Source: Zanthoxylum bungeanum (Eukaryota > Streptophyta > Magnoliopsida > Sapindales > Rutaceae). From it: a stretch of 64,000 bases of DNA. Positions 48,371-58,899 of this stretch are shown here, piece by piece. A model generated the notes under the pieces. The model saw only the letters and a program-made list of their open reading frames with translations. It ran no database searches and had not been told where the DNA came from. Where the stretch lies: positions 20,372-84,371 of the forward strand of contig SKCR01026805.1 in NCBI GenBank assembly GCA_019454045.1, written 5' to 3'. Numbering within the stretch: the first letter of the stretch is position 1; the number at the start of each line of letters is the position of its first letter. A program made the translations under genes and the position numbers.

Positions 48371-49380
48371 CAAGCTCCGCTTCGCTGTTCGCCAGTGCAA
48401 GCCTTTTTGTTGAAATACACTCAAAGGATTGGCAGTGTATGGACGTGTCACTCGATGAGACAGTGTGAAAGATTGGCAATGTATGGACGTTCCACTCGAC
48501 GAAAATAATGTGAAGGCTTGGCAGTATATGAACATGCCACTCGATGAGACCAATATACAAGCCAGACATGAGACGAATGTGCCACACAGTAGGACACAAA
48601 GAAAGGCTGGGCACAAAGGCAAGGTGGATGGCCATCGACCCACAGTATATAAAGAAAATTACAATCTCTTCCTCAGACGACATGAAAAGTATCGTAGTAT
48701 GAGGAGTGAAACCCTCTTTGACCTTTCTTAGGTCTAATAGAGTCAGGAATGATGACCTTGGACTTTCATATAGTCCCTTAGTCAAGTCCATTCGACGGTA
48801 GCATCGTAGAAGAGTGAAGAGTGATGACCTTCACCAAGCTCATCCCATTGTAGTATCATAGGCCTTCTTTTGGTCTAGTATAGTAATAAATTACCTAGAT
48901 AAACATTCAACAAGTCCATACGACATGTCCATTCAACCGTAGTCTCATGGACCTTCATCAGGGCTAGGAGAGTGACGACCTCCTTGGACCTCCATCAGGT
49001 CCATTCGAAATTCCATTCGACAGTAGTCTCGTGGACCATCATCAGGTCTTGTAATATGAGAAAGAAAGACCCTCGTAGACCTTCATCAGGTCTAGTAGAG
49101 TAAAAACCCTTATTGACCCATGTTTAGATCCTGTAGAATGAGGAATGAATACCCTCATGAATCTTCATCATGACTAGAGTGTGTAGACTCCTCCATGTAC
49201 CTTCACTAGGTATAATAGAGTGTTTAGATTCCCATGTACATTCTTTATGAGTGTGTAGACTTTCTTGGATCTTCATTGGGTCAAATGGAGTGTAGACTAT
49301 GATGTACCTTCTTCATGAGAAGTAGAATGAAAACTTGCTTAAACCCCCATTACACCAGGTAACCAGTAGCATGGACATTA
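48371..49380. repeat. Irregular repeat-rich region
   Basis: Many degenerate copies of short phrases such as CCTTCATCAGGTCTAGTAGAGT, CTTGGCAGTATATGAACATG and CCATTCGACAGTAGTCTCGTGG, without a constant period. It grades into the regular 100-bp array and probably represents older, decayed repeats of similar origin. Confidence 0.6.
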
Positions 49381-50300
49381 CTCTGACCCTCATCTAGTTC
49401 AGTCTACCGGGGACATCCCCTATGGACTCATGCCGAGTCAAGTCGTAAACATGGTCTACACATGTCGTATGACTTATATCCTGAAACCTTCATCTGGTTC
49501 AGTCGACCGGGGACATCCCCCATGGACTCATATCGAGTCAAGTCGTAGACATGGTCTACACATGTCATATGACTTATATCCTGAAACCTTCATCTGGTTC
49601 AGTCGACCGGGCACATCCCCCATGGACTCATATCGAGTCAAGTTGTAGACATATATTACACATGTCGTGTGACTTATATCCTGAAACCTTCATCTGGTTC
49701 AGTCGACCGGGGACATCCCCCATGGAATCATGCAGAGTCAAGTCGTAGACATAGTCTACACATGTCGTATGACTTATATCCTGAAACCTTCATTTGGTTC
49801 AGTCGACCGGGAACATCCCTCATAGACTCATGCCGAGTCAAATCGTAGACATGGTCTACACATATCGTATGACTTATATCCTGAAACCTTCATCTGGTTC
49901 AGTCGATTGGGGACATCCCCCATGGACTCATATCGAGTCAAGTTGTAGACATATATTACACATGTCGTATGACTTATATCTTGAAACCTTCATCTGGTTC
50001 AGTCGACCAGGGATATCCTTCATGGACTCATGTCGAGTCAAGTCGTAGACATGGTCTACACATGTCGTATGACTTATATCCCGAAACCTTCATCTGGTTC
50101 AGTCGATCGGGGACATCCCCCATGGACTCATACCGAGTCAAGTCGTAGACATGGTCTACACATGTCATATGACTTATATCCTGAAACCTTCATCTGGTTT
50201 AGTCGACCGGGGACATCCCCCATGGACTCATATCGAGTCAAGTTGTAGACATATATTACACATATCGTATGACATATATCTTGACCTTCATCTGGTTCAA
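49381..50300. repeat. Tandem array of 100-bp units
   Basis: The anchor CATGGACTCA (with small variants) occurs at 49421, 49521, 49621, 49721, 49821, 49921, 50021, 50121 and 50221: nine anchors exactly 100 bp apart with no indel. Units contain GAGTCAAGTCGTAGACATGG, TATGACTTATATCCTGAAAC and TTCAGTCGACCGGGGACATC. Decayed partial units continue to about 50430. The array sits near the 3' end of the LARD-like element. Confidence 0.95.
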
Positions 50301-50544
50301 TCGACTGGGTACTTCCTCAAAGGCTCTTGAAGAGTCAAGTTCATGATCCTGACCTTCATCTAGCTCATTCGACTGGACACATCCACGATGGATCATGTAG
50401 AGTCAAGTTCATAACTTGACACTCGTTTGGTTCAATCAATAGGCAGCATCGACGCTCAGGTACACCTCCATCCTACGGTTTCGACACGCACGTCAAATAA
50501 TCTCCAAGCCAAGGACTCATTGACTTAGAGAGTATGTGACAAAC

Positions 50545-51155
50545 TGTACGGGCCAAATTTGGCCCAAAGGTAATTTCGACCTTTCGCCTCAGGTCCACAG
50601 CTAAATGCACCCCCGAAATCCCCTAACCGAACCCAAAGACATTGAGCAGGCCCAGGCTTGGAGAAACACCGTGCCCAAAGGCCGATACCTGCCCTTTAAA
50701 TGCCAACCCATGAAACGTCCAGACTCATAACTGCCCATCATGACTGCCCATAACTGCCTCTTCATGACTCGACTGTTACAAACACCCAAAACGTAAGACA
50801 ATTAAGGCATCCATGAGTCCCACCTCGAATCACCTATAAGAGGAACCGAAGTCCATAAGAGAAGGGGTATTCAAGTTCTTCTATTGATAGCTCAAATAAT
50901 GTTCTCTCTATAAATCCCCTACCTACAGCCGCCACGGTAGCTGACAAGAATCAAGGTAATCTCTGACCCCGCTCCTCCTTCTACGATATTAATAGCTCAC
51001 TTTCATTACTGACTTGAGCGTCGGAGTGCCCCCGGCACCTACCACACCGGTGGGTAGTCTACTCCCGCTCACTCTACCTTTGTTTTGCAGGATCGCTAAT
51101 ACCTCCAACCTACAAATTCTCGATTGTGGACCTCAGACGAAATCGAGCGTCCACA
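50545..51155 (+). mobile_element. 3' LTR of the LARD-like element
   Basis: 611 bp, TGTACGGGCC...GAGCGTCCACA. Co-linear with 45198-45808 without gaps. Confidence 0.9.
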
Positions 51156-51949
51156 TCTGCTACTTGAGCGATATCAGTTCGTATGCAGTTCGTGAGATAC
51201 ATCAGACTTCCGATGATCCTCGAATACTCTAATTGTGATACGCTTGAGCCAGCATTCTTTGATAGAGGAAGAGTTAAGTTAGCTACTCTCAAATCTTTCA
51301 TATCAAATTTGCTGGATAATATTTTCTTGGTAGACTGAATCAACTCATGATTATTGCCAATTATCAGCATATCGTCTACATAGAGACATACAATGACATA
51401 TACTTTTTGAGTTGATTTTGTGTACACACATTTATCACACTCATTGGATTTAAACCCACTTGACAACATCTCTTTGTCAATTTTATCATGTCATTGCTTA
51501 GGTGATTGTTTTAATCCGTATAAGGATATTACAAGTTTGCACACCGTTTGTTCTTGTCCAGGAACATTAAACCCTTCTGGTTGTTCCATGTAAATCTCTT
51601 CATCCATTTCACCATTCAAGAATGTCGTCTTTACATCCATTTGATATATTTCAAGACCAAATATAGTTTCTATGGCTATAAGCATTCTTATCGATGTGAT
51701 ACGAGTCACTGGTGAATATGTGTCAAAGTAATCAAGGCCTTTCTTTTGTCTATAACCTTTTATGACAAGTATTTCCTTGTACTTATCTATTGATCCATTC
51801 GTTTTTATCTTCCGTTTGAATATCCATTTGTAGCCCAGCGGCTTACGACCCGGAGGAAGATCAACCAACTCCCAAGTATGGTTCTGCAGGATTGAATCAA
51901 TCTCACTGTTAATAGCCTCTTTCCACAAAGGTGCCTCCGGAGAAGACAT
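51156..51949 (-). pseudogene. Reverse transcriptase of the copia element
   Basis: The 51949-51491 frame gives APLWKEAINSEIDSILQNHT, PPGRKPLGYKWIFKRKI, DYFDTYSPVTRITSIRML, YQMDVKTTFLNGEMDEEIYM and KLVISLYGLKQSPKQ, the N-terminal RT blocks. After a stop near 51490 the next frame has VCLYVDDMLIIGNN, with the YVDD active site intact, then FDMKDL. An in-frame deletion of several dozen residues follows before SQLEYSRIIGSLMYLTNCIR. The reading stops at the inserted LTR (51155). Confidence 0.9.
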
Positions 51950-52260
51950 AGCTTCTTTATAACTTTAAGGCTCATTTTCTAACAAGTATGTCAGAAAATC
52001 GGGACCAAACGACTTAAATGTTCAAGCTTTTTTGCTACGTTTAGGCTCGATTGTCTCAACATTTGCATGTTGAGACAAATTCTTGGTCAACCTGATCACT
52101 GTCATTGACGATATCAATTGTTCTTTTGAGAGACCCTGTTCTTTATCTTTCCTTACAAGGAAACGTCTCCTCAAAAAATATCGCATTCCTTGACTCAACT
52201 ATCATATTCGGATTGATGTCAGAAATCTCAGACTTGTGTACCAAGAATCGATACGCACTA
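51950..52260 (-). pseudogene. Integrase C-terminal / RT linker of copia element
   Basis: Stop-interrupted coding remnant between integrase and RT, including the IYA-NSSAYRFLVHKSEISDI-like segment typical of the region after the copia integrase core. No separate gene. Confidence 0.5.
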
Positions 52261-52735
52261 CTGTTGCGTGCATATCCAATGAATAAACAATCTTCTGTGA
52301 GGAAGCTTGTTTAGAACGTAGTTCGCAGAAAGCAACGCTTCCCCCAACAAGTTCTGGGGTAAACCAGAACTTGTCAACATGGCGTTCATCATTTCCTTCA
52401 ACGTTCGATTTTTACGCTCAGCAATCCTATTTTGTTGATGAGAATAAGAAGTAGTGGTTTCATGAATAATTCTGTGCACAGACAATATTCACCGATTGGT
52501 GAAACATATTCACCACCTCTATCACTCCTGATTATTTTGATTTTCTATCCAAGTTGATTTTCAACTTCGTTCTTATAGTGTATAAAGCTCTCAATAGCTT
52601 CAACTTTGCTCCTCAGCAAATACATATAACAAAATCTTGTGCTATCATCAATAAAAGTGACAAAGTACTTTTTACCGCCTCTTGGTTGCACAGTATTCAT
52701 GTCACACACGTCAGTGTGTACAAGTTTCAAGGGTT
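52261..52735 (-). pseudogene. Integrase of the copia element
   Basis: KLVHTDVCDMNTVQPRGGKK and YFVTFIDDSTRFCYMYLL supply the first catalytic Asp, RSDRGGEYVSP (about 52535-52500) the second, and SYSHQQNRIAERKNRTLKEM the Glu, so the DDE set is visible. Frameshifts near 52545 and 52490 and an 80-bp tandem duplication at its N-terminal edge (52703-52862) break the frame. Confidence 0.88.
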
Positions 52736-52862
52736 CAGAACTTTATTATATGATGTTCTATGTATTTTTGCTTCAATTCATACACACACGTCAGTATGTA
52801 CAAGTTTCAAGGGTTCAGAACTTTGTTATATTATGTTCTATGTATTTTTGCTTCAATACATG
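52703..52862. repeat. 80-bp tandem duplication in copia integrase
   Basis: Two adjacent near-identical 80-bp copies (CACACACGTCAGTGTGTACA... and CACACACGTCAGTATGTACA...), with few differences. The GTGT/ACAC-rich junctions suggest slippage or unequal repair. It shifts the reading frame because 80 is not divisible by 3. Confidence 0.85.
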
Positions 52863-53340
52863 TCTCACACTTATGTTGGCTACCAATAAAAATTTAGGTA
52901 TAAGGTCCATGTTATGCATCGTATCATAATTAATATGTCCTAACCTTTCATGCCATACATTTTGTGACTCAATAATATAAGCGGAAGTTGTAGCTTTATT
53001 ATTAACATTGTGTCGATGAATTTGAAAAGGCCATCAGTGAGCTTTCTTTTTCCTACATAGACATCATTTTTGGTCAATACAAACTTGTCAGAAACAAATA
53101 CAAGCTTAAAGCCATTCTTGCTAAGGAGAGAACCCGAGACCAAGTTCTTCCGAATATCTGGAACATGCAAAACATTCTTCAATGTAAGCTCCACTCGAGA
53201 TGTCATATTCAGAACCAATATGCCTTGTCCAACCACTCTAGAGGTAGACCAGTTTCCCATAGTCAGATGATCGCCAATCGACATTCTAATACGAGGAAAA
53301 CATCTTGCTATCAGTATAGATATGACGAGTAGCATCAGTG
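52863..53340 (-). pseudogene. Protease to integrase linker (GAG-pre-integrase) of copia element
   Basis: [60 protein letters not shown] and [18 protein letters not shown] form the post-protease region typical of plant copia elements. Open for about 130 codons, then frameshifted. Confidence 0.85.
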
Positions 53341-53675
53341 TCTACCATCCAATCTCTCGGATTCCAAACCAAGTTGGCTTCAGTTACCACTGTTGAGAGG
53401 TTTATTTCTGAAATCTCATCAGTTAACTGCTCATCTTCAGTGACATAGGCCTCATTTTTCTTGCCCTTGTCCTGAAACTTCTTGTTTCTGCAGTCCTTTG
53501 TTATATAACCGCTCTTTACATAATTGTAGCACTTCCTCTTGAAATTATTGTTCGCTTGGGAAGATTTAGCTCCACTGTTCTTTCTCTTCTTGCTACTATT
53601 TACATCCTCAACGATATTGGCCTTAGACTTCATAGTCTTGTATCTGGCCTTTTCGGACTTTCTGTTGTCCTCTTA
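53286..53675 (-). pseudogene. Gag zinc knuckle and protease of copia element
   Basis: CYNYVKSGYITKDC corresponds to the CCHC knuckle with its second Cys and its His replaced by Tyr. [18 protein letters not shown] is the protease active-site region with the DTG glycine changed to Asp. Both changes would abolish function. A stop near 53673 separates this from the gag N-terminus. Confidence 0.85.
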
Positions 53676-54263
53676 GATTCTCAATCGAACTGCAAGGTCT
53701 TCAAGGCTCATCTGCTTCTTTTTGTGTTTCAGATAGCTCCTGAAGTCATTCCATGATGGAGGAAACTTTTCAATAATGGTGGCAACTTGAAACATCTCAC
53801 AGAGTTTCATACCTTTATCCAGTATTTCATGAATGATTAACTGCAGTCCACCCAACTGATACATCACCGTCCTTGAATCTACCATCTTGTACTTCAGGAA
53901 CCTACCCACGATAAATTTCTGTTCTCCGGCGGCATCCTCGGTTTTGTATTTCTTCTTGAGAGATTCCCATAAAATCTTCGCATAAGACATGCCTTGGTAC
54001 ACATTGTACAGGGTATTATCAAGTCTACCCAAAAGGTAATTGTTGCATAGGAAGTCGCAAGACAACCATGCCTCTTCTCGCAGTTCCTTGGCTGTTTCCG
54101 ATTCACCCTCCACAGGATCCGGAGGATCTTTGAGGAACTTAGCCAACTGCAAAGTTGTCAGGTAGAACAACATTTTACTTTGCCACTGTTTGAAGTTTGC
54201 CCCAATAAGCTTCTCCGGGTTTTCTCCATGAGAGATTGGTATTGTAATGTTTCTGCTAGCCAT
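53673..54263 (-). pseudogene. Gag N-terminal domain of copia element
   Basis: From the ATG at 54263: MASRNITIPISHGENPEKL, ANFKQWQSKMLFYLTTLQLA, EEAWLSCDFLCNNYLLGRL, ILWESLKKKYKTEDAAGEQK, EMFQVATIIEKFPPSWNDF and KKKQMSLEDLAVRLRI, the common copia gag domain. The frame is intact for about 196 codons. Upstream in-frame codons to 54398 are unlikely to be translated because MASRN is the usual family start. Confidence 0.88.
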
Positions 54264-55252
54264 ATGTAACTGGAAACAAATAGGGATCAATAAGTCTACA
54301 AAGACAAATTTTACAACGACCACCAAATGATTTTGTCTCAAGTGATATACCAAATATCCACTTGTTGTTCTATTGGACAGTAGTACTAATAAACACAAGT
54401 CCTTGAATTTCCAACCAAGATTTCTTTTAAAAAGTAAATAAATAAATATTCACAGAGGATGAGGGGGGTCCGGAGTAACCACTTAAGTCCCTGACCACTT
54501 GGGCTCTTATCTCATTTTTGACAGAATATCATTTAACTACTTTCTCAATATAACCTCTTAGCAATTCAAACTCAGTATTTCACTTTTTCAATGTTACAAT
54601 ACAATATTCGATATTACAAATATAAATTTAAAATTCAATCAAGCTTGGATGGAATTACTTATGTATTACTTCACTTTTAATTCTCAACCAAATATGCAAC
54701 ATATAATTAACAAATAACTTTCAACTTTATCACAATTAAACTAGGTGTATGTTTGTGATAATTGAATATCATAATATTAACTTAAACCTATACTACCAAG
54801 TTTATCAAAATTCTATAACATGCATATCATACTATACTATAATTTTAAGTCTATATCAACTTTATCACTTATAACTTAGTGTGTTAACATGTGATAATTG
54901 AAAATACTTTAATTAACTTAAATCTATAATAACTAAGTTTATAATTTTGATAAGAAATTATTCATTATATGATTTTCTTAAGTTAATTAGATAATTATTG
55001 AATAAATCCTAAAACAGTGAGATACTTATCCAAAATCCTAAATCATATGTGCTTGATGTTATTATATTTAAGCCAAACTCCAATAGTTTACTTATTTATT
55101 TACTACAATCTACAGGTGCCATGATAAAATATATAGAGAAGTTTAATTTATTGTTATCGGCAGTTTCCAATGACACAACTCTTGAAATAACACAATATGG
55201 AAAAGGAAAAAAAATGAACACTGAGCATTTCTTTATTTCTGAATTATTTTCG
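54264..55252 (-). other. 5' leader of the copia element
   Basis: AT-rich non-coding leader between the 5' LTR and gag. No protein recognised. A Mutator-type MITE follows at 55253. The sequence next to the LTR (minus strand ATCTTAAGAACTTATC) does not match the usual initiator-Met PBS. Confidence 0.5.
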
Positions 55253-55436
55253 GGGAAATGCTAATGAGTGCCCTTAGGGCACTTGTTAATAATCCATTTT
55301 AGGAAAGTTTTTATAGAAAAAATGAAAAAGTAATTAATGTTTTGACAATTTTTTACTTTCCCCATAAAAGTGATATAAAAACTTACCAAAAATGGACCCT
55401 TAATGAGTGCCCTTAGGGCACTAGTTAGCATGACCC
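55253..55436. mobile_element. Mutator-type MITE, 184 bp
   Basis: Terminal inverted repeats of about 40 bp (GGGAAATGCTAATGAGTGCC at left; right end complementary in form, GGGTCATGCTAACTAGTGCC on minus). Each contains a palindromic AGTGCCCTTAGGGCACT. A perfect 9-bp duplication TTATTTTCG (55244-55252 and 55437-55445) is diagnostic of Mutator-like transposition. Inserted in the copia leader, so younger than that element. Confidence 0.92.
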
Positions 55437-55865
55437 TTATTTTCGCAGGTTTGTTTCCTTTTTCCCCCAAACATCAACCTATTATTCTAATTAACAAATT
55501 CTAACAGTTTTTAGATATTCTTCTTCCATGAATGCATCAAAATGTGATGCAATCAAATATTTTTTTCCCCATTAAATATTTATAATTAACAAATTACCAA
55601 TTATCATATATACATTTTTTTTTCTTGAATGCATTAAATATTTCCGATTAACAAATTACCAACGTTGATCCAATTAAATATTTTGAAAATACTCAACAGT
55701 GATGAATTGATACAATTATTTCATATCCACATAAATTCTTATTCTGACAAATAATATGATAATAAAATCATGAAGTTGAGTTTAAATAAGATCAACAGAG
55801 TCTGACAATATGCATGAATTAAAAAAAATGATTTTACAACACAAAAGATGATAAGTTCTTAAGAT

Positions 55866-56405
55866 TGTTGGCAGAACATGTGTTGTAAATCTAATTTAAC
55901 ATGCAAAATTCAAAGAAATTGAAAAAATAAATATGCAATTGATTGAAACTTAGAAAACCTGAAAAGGTTGAAGATGATTAAAACTTGCTCTAGGTCGAGA
56001 TAGATTTCTGTCCTTAAGAACTTATTAGACCCGTCTCGGTGCTTTACGGATTTTGTGGCTAATGTTCTTCCCGGATAACCCGGATTCTTCTTGTTCAAAT
56101 GGCACACCTTAACAAGATCTCGAACTGAAGAAATGGATGAATTCTCTCTACTCAAACAATATGAAACTCAACAAATGGATGATTTTCGGATGGATTTTCC
56201 CTTGACTAAAATGAATATAGAAGCCCCCTTATAAATGTATGGAAGGGTGTCAAAATGATACCATTTGAGTTGGGGTGTAACCCTCCAGGGGTTATACCCC
56301 TCCCATGCAAGTTCTATCCATATGAAGGACATGTCCCTGTAGGATACCAGCCAAGAGGCATGTCCCTCCTCCATCCATACTATAATATTAGAAGAATTTT
56401 CTACA
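55866..56405 (-). mobile_element. 5' LTR of the 43499-56405 copia element
   Basis: 540 bp, co-linear with 43499-44036 with small indels. Bounded on the outside by TSD TTTAT at 56406-56410. Confidence 0.9.
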
Positions 56406-56499
56406 TTTATCATTTGGAAAAATTGATCATTGCCCTTTTTAAAATTCTGAATAGTTCAATTCCTTTTTTTAAATAACAAAAATGAAATCCTTCATGGTA

Positions 56500-57010
56500 T
56501 TTGAGTTTGATCTGGGAAAATTGGTGAGATGGTTTTCAACATTTATGGGGAGAATAAGGTTGAGGATAATGATTCTTCTTTGATTGGAAAGTTTATATGC
56601 AATGCTCGAGACGAAATGAAGAAAGTATAATATAAAGTTGGAAGAAGCACTCCAAGCTAAGAAATCTGCTTGTGCTGTTATTCGATTAGAATTATAGAAT
56701 GAGAGAGCTGCTGCTGCAAATGTTGCCGATGAAGCCATAGCTATGGTAAAGCCTTCAAGCAGATAAAGCCATGACGCCCCCAAGAGGTGCGTCGTGGCTT
56801 GGTGGTGAAGGGTCCAGAATCTCACCTTGAGGTTCTGGGTTCGAATCCAGGGGGTGTAACTTCTTGTAAGAGTATGGGGCAGCCGGGGGTTTTACCAGCG
56901 CCGGGGTTTCCAACGATTTCAAAAAAAAAAAAAAAAAAAGATAAAGCCATGACTGTCACAAGCCTATGGTATTTTCTGGAGAAGAAGTTAAAAGCTTATA
57001 ATATGTAATC
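56500..57010 (+). pseudogene. Possible fragment of a zein-binding (DUF593/MyoB-like) gene
   Basis: Around 56640-56760 the plus strand reads LEEALQAKKSACAVIRLEL, a stop, then NERAAAANVADEAIAMV. This resembles the ELEKER-AA-A-EAMAMI segment of plant DUF593 coiled-coil proteins (myosin-binding family). Frame stops and a SINE insertion show it is not functional. The match is short and made from memory. Confidence 0.4.
56776..56938 (+). mobile_element. tRNA-derived SINE with 15-bp TSD
   Basis: Head with A-box-like GTGGCTTGGTGGTG and a perfect B-box GGTTCGAATCC. Body ends GGGTTTCCAACGATTTC then a poly-A of about 19. A perfect 15-bp duplication AGATAAAGCCATGAC flanks it (56761-56775 and 56939-56953). 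The 3' end matches the older SINEs at 2357-2912 (GTTTCNAACNATT). The long clean poly-A and perfect TSD indicate recent activity. Confidence 0.93.
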
Positions 57011-57652
57011 TTTAGGAAATGCGTGGGCAGAAATTTGAATATTCTGGATAAAAAAATATATTCTGGTTTTTATAAATTATTAAAGTGGAGTATTTTATGA
57101 ATGAAGCTCAAATGGAGTGTTATTTGAATTTTATGGGAGTGGCAAAAACTGCACTCTTTTTATTTTTTATTTTATTTTTAATTTTTAAAGGGCCTATAAT
57201 TTGATGATAAAATTATGAAATAATTTTGATACACGTTCTCTCCATGTTTCACGTGATTGTCTGTCTGATAGGTACTGCAGAAACATGGCTGTCAATGGAT
57301 AGATGCAGTGGCACGCATCAGCCAATGAACGTTATAAATTAAATATATTTGACTACTAAGCAATCATAATGAATCTAGTTGATATGATATGTCTGTCCCC
57401 AAATCGACGTGTTCCCATACCAACCGTTTGACTATGTTGACGTCGATGAATATTGGTGAGCAAAATGGTCTTGAAATCCAAATGGATGGTTTAAATTGGG
57501 TTATTTTATTTTAGAATCCAAATTAATCCTAGAATGATCTAGAATGATCAGTTTCGATTCCAAATCTTAAAATTGATCTGATTTCAACCGATTCTAGGTA
57601 AATTGAAATTGATGCTCAACTCTAATGGGTTATGGGAGCAATAACTAACCAC
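57011..57652. other. Intergenic
   Basis: No gene recognised. AT-rich. A doubtful, heavily decayed hAT-like fragment may lie at about 57453-57627. Confidence 0.4.
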
Positions 57653-57660
57653 TACGCGAC

Positions 57661-58092
57661 CAGAACCGATCATGAGTTTTTGGGTGTCTGGTGCGAAAGC
57701 TCAAAATGTGTCATTTTTTATTACGAAAACATATATTTGAAAAATTAATACTTAACGAGGGCTGGAACCCAATCGAAGCTGGAGGGCTAGACCCTCACGC
57801 CTAAATTATATTACTTGAGAAAATATGCAAAGGGGGACATAGTACCTAAACCCCGACAATAAAAAATACAATCATATACAACTATTCATAACAAAGCTCC
57901 TTGAAATTTCAACATTTAATAAATTGCTAATCCATTTAGCCTATCTTAAGTCATAGTGGTTCACAAATAAGATTTTAATAATTTCAATTTGTAAATTGTA
58001 AAAGCAAATTTCAATTTAGTCTATTTGGTGCCCCCTTTAATTTTTGGGTCTTGGACAGTAGCCCTTGTGGCACCTGCCCAAGGCCGGCCCTG
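57661..58092. mobile_element. Non-autonomous hAT-like element
   Basis: Right end CAAGGCCGGCCCTG is a well-known plant hAT terminus. The left end CAGAACCGATCATG is a decayed counterpart. Flanks TACGCGAC (57653-57660) and CACGCGAC (58093-58100) give a 7-of-8 duplication. 432 bp with no transposase frame. Confidence 0.65.
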
Positions 58093-58470
58093 CACGCGAC
58101 ATAAAAATATATTTTATATTATATCCATTTTATATTTAGAGAATTATTAAAAAGTCATTTTCCCAATAACTAGTTTCTAAAAAAATAAGATCATGATGAC
58201 TTTTATAAGTACTCATAATTTTCTACGATTACTCATATTTAATCCAAAATATAATCATAAGTTGACTTTTACCGTATTTATATTCTTATTTTACCCATAT
58301 TTATTCCAACACTATATATATTTTTTAAAAAAATAAAGGCTCATAGGCTTCCCACAATATGTACTCTGAGGATGATTCAATATGTACGTAATTTTATCAT
58401 TATTTTTTACAAATAAATTATTTCCGCGACTCAACCTATATATTTTTTAACACAATATTCTTTTAAAATT

Positions 58471-58769
58471 AGGAAAATTATCATTTTCACCCAATAAATA
58501 GTGTAAGTATTGTTTATTATGAAAATTTTAAAATTATTTTTTTTTCCACCTAAAGTTTCAAATATGTTCACTTTTTCACATTTTTAGGTGGAAAACGGAT
58601 AATTTTTCATAAGTTAAATGGATAATTTGACACTTTTCTATCTTATCAGGTGAAAAAAATGAATAATTTTCAAATTACATGTGGAAAAGGGAATAAATTC
58701 AATATTTTCATGATAAATAATACTTACGCTATTTATCAGGTAGAAAAATGATAAATGATATTTTTTCCT
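58471..58769. mobile_element. MITE with long inverted repeats
   Basis: About 65-bp imperfect terminal inverted repeats: the left arm runs AGGAAAATTATCATTTTCAC then AATAAATAGTGTAAGTATTG; the right arm is its complement (CAATACTTACGCTATTTATC form). Interior AT-rich. No TSD confidently read. A core of the arm also occurs near 8050. Confidence 0.6.
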
Positions 58770-58899
58770 TGAAATTACTATTCATGATAAATAATAAAAA
58801 TACTAAAAAAATTATGTTCACAAATATTTTTTTAATGACTGGACTTTAAATTTTTTTTTAATATCATTGTCAACGTGAACATCTATTTTTTTTTTTAAG

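Larger units (their letters stand above)
45198..51155 (+). mobile_element. Non-coding LTR element (LARD-like) inside copia pol
   Basis: Two 611-bp LTRs (45198-45808 and 50545-51155) bracket about 4.7 kb with no recognisable gag or pol. A PBS-like site follows the left LTR. The flanks TCTGT (45193-45197) and TCTGC (51156-51160) form a 4-of-5 TSD. The LTRs differ at about two dozen positions with no indels (about 96% identity), so this is younger than its copia host. The interior holds unexplained open frames (47230-48370), irregular repeats and a 100-bp array. It depends on another element for mobility. Confidence 0.88.
43499..56405 (-). mobile_element. Ty1/copia element, minus strand, with nested insertions
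   Basis: LTRs at 55866-56405 (5') and 43499-44036 (3'), flanked by a perfect 5-bp duplication TTTAT (43494-43498 and 56406-56410). Minus-strand gene order gag, protease, integrase, RT, RNase H is copia-type. An LTR element (45198-51155) splits pol between RT and RNase H, and a Mutator-type MITE (55253-55436) sits in the leader. LTRs are roughly 92% identical by eye. The gag and protease style suggests the Tork lineage, tentatively. Confidence 0.92.

Noticed and set aside
49430..50248. Chain of 65-84 residue open frames with repeated protein sequence
   Set aside because: The 100-bp repeat unit is not a multiple of 3 and frames shift at each unit, so these are by-products of the DNA repeat.
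49381..50300. Regular repeats that could suggest a CRISPR-like array
   Set aside because: The whole 100-bp unit is conserved, with no variable spacers, and the context is a plant LTR element.
56805..56850. Possible tRNA gene
   Set aside because: The A and B boxes belong to the SINE head. No full cloverleaf is present, and the poly-A tail and TSD identify a retroposon.
57453..57627. Possible third hAT MITE (GGTGAGCAAAA ... TGCTCAACTCTA)
   Set aside because: The ends are only loosely complementary and no 8-bp duplication is visible.
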